Below, one piece after another: positions 6,987 through 7,092 of a stretch of 7,092 nucleotides of DNA; position 1 is the stretch's first letter; the number at the start of each line of letters is the position of its first letter. The DNA is from Oscillospiraceae bacterium (GTDB lineage Bacteria; Bacillota; Clostridia; Oscillospirales; Oscillospiraceae): assembly GCA_902802215.1 (NCBI GenBank), contig CADCLH010000094.1, positions 1 to 7,092 on the forward strand. Reading direction: 5' to 3'. The notes under the pieces were generated by a model that was given only the letters and a program-made list of their open reading frames with translations, was not told the DNA's origin and searched no databases. A program made the translations under genes and the position numbers.

Positions 6987-6991
6987 CTCCT
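6987..6991 (-). promoter_or_regulatory. Shine-Dalgarno site of the SDR gene
   Basis: AGGAG on the minus strand, 6 bases before the ATG at 6980. It decides that start over the in-frame ATG at 7031. It lies only 6 bases downstream of the leader hairpin. Confidence 0.85.
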
Positions 6992-6997
6992 CTTTCT

Positions 6998-7021
6998 CCG
7001 GCGGGGCGGAAACCCCGCCGG
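6998..7021 (-). promoter_or_regulatory. G+C-rich hairpin in the operon 5' leader
   Basis: A perfect 9-base-pair inverted repeat, CCGGCGGGG at 6998-7006 and CCCCGCCGG at 7013-7021, surrounds a 6-base loop. No T-tract follows it on either strand, so it does not look like an intrinsic terminator. In the minus-strand transcript it would sit roughly 20-40 bases from the predicted start site and end 6 bases before the Shine-Dalgarno sequence of the first gene. A role in RNA stability or translation control is possible. No known riboswitch or attenuator pattern is recognised. Confidence 0.7.
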
Positions 7022-7045
7022 GAACAAACAATAATCATTCATCTT

Positions 7046-7074
7046 AGAATATCACACTTCGACTCTGTTTACAA
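7046..7074 (-). promoter_or_regulatory. Sigma-A-like promoter with extended -10, driving the operon
   Basis: On the minus strand, TTGTAA (7069-7074) and TATTCT (7046-7051) are separated by exactly 17 bases. Each matches the consensus -35 and -10 hexamers at four of six positions. A TG one base before the -10 gives an extended -10 element. The region is an A+T-rich patch in otherwise G+C-rich DNA. AAAAA on the minus strand at 7082-7086, a few bases upstream of the -35, could act as an UP-like element. Transcription would begin near 7039, giving a leader of about 60 bases. This is a prediction from pattern only. Confidence 0.6.
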
Positions 7075-7092
7075 CCGGCACTTTTTCGCCCC

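Larger units (their letters stand above)
1..7039 (-). other. Seven-gene polysaccharide/glycoconjugate operon (3' end outside window)
   Basis: All seven genes are on one strand with junctions of a 14-base overlap (6090-6103), four 4-base ATGA overlaps (5006-5009, 4446-4449, 3331-3334, 2231-2234) and a 6-base gap (1326-1331). No internal intergenic space is large enough for a typical promoter and there is no terminator between genes. Co-transcription and translational coupling are therefore likely. The operon end and its terminator lie left of base 1. Confidence 0.85.

Noticed and set aside
6998..7021. Intrinsic terminator
   Set aside because: The stem is strong, but neither strand has a T-tract after it, and it lies between the predicted promoter and the first gene.

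Overview
The window is G+C-rich and carries one gene set, all on the minus strand: seven tightly packed genes of a surface-polysaccharide or glycoconjugate type. Almost every start has a strong AGGAGG-like Shine-Dalgarno sequence. That pattern, the high G+C, and the pairing of EpsF/PglA-like glycosyltransferases with a TupA-like ATP-grasp protein and an AGCS symporter suggest a high-G+C member of the Firmicutes (Clostridia, possibly a gut Oscillospirales-type organism). This placement is an inference; there is no rRNA or other taxonomic marker in the window.

Reading in the direction of transcription (right to left): a sigma-A-like promoter with an extended -10 lies at 7046-7074 in a small A+T-rich island. 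It is followed by a short leader with a strong G+C-rich hairpin (6998-7021). The genes are then an atypical SDR/NAD-dependent epimerase-like protein (6090-6980), a PglA/CapM-like GT4 glycosyltransferase (5006-6103), a left-handed beta-helix acyltransferase (4446-5009), an EpsF-like GT4 glycosyltransferase (3331-4449), a third GT4 glycosyltransferase (2231-3334), a TupA-like ATP-grasp protein (1332-2234) and a sodium:alanine (AGCS) symporter (1-1325), which runs off the left edge just short of its expected C-terminus.

Adjacent genes overlap by 14 bases once and by the 4-base ATGA stop/start four times in a row. The last junction has a 6-base gap. This points to a single translationally coupled operon. 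A reasonable working model is that the SDR acts on a sugar or sugar nucleotide, the three glycosyltransferases extend a lipid-linked glycan, the acyltransferase adds an acyl (probably acetyl) group, and the ATP-grasp protein may attach an amino acid or other amine through an amide bond. The most unusual point is that an amino-acid symporter is the next gene after the ATP-grasp ligase. This raises the possibility, not shown by sequence alone, that substrate uptake is linked to glycan decoration. No initiating phosphoglycosyltransferase, flippase, polymerase or chain-length regulator is in the window, so the cluster is either incomplete here or depends on genes elsewhere.

No RNA gene, mobile element, CRISPR array or operon terminator was found. 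The long plus-strand open frames are antisense shadows of the minus-strand genes.
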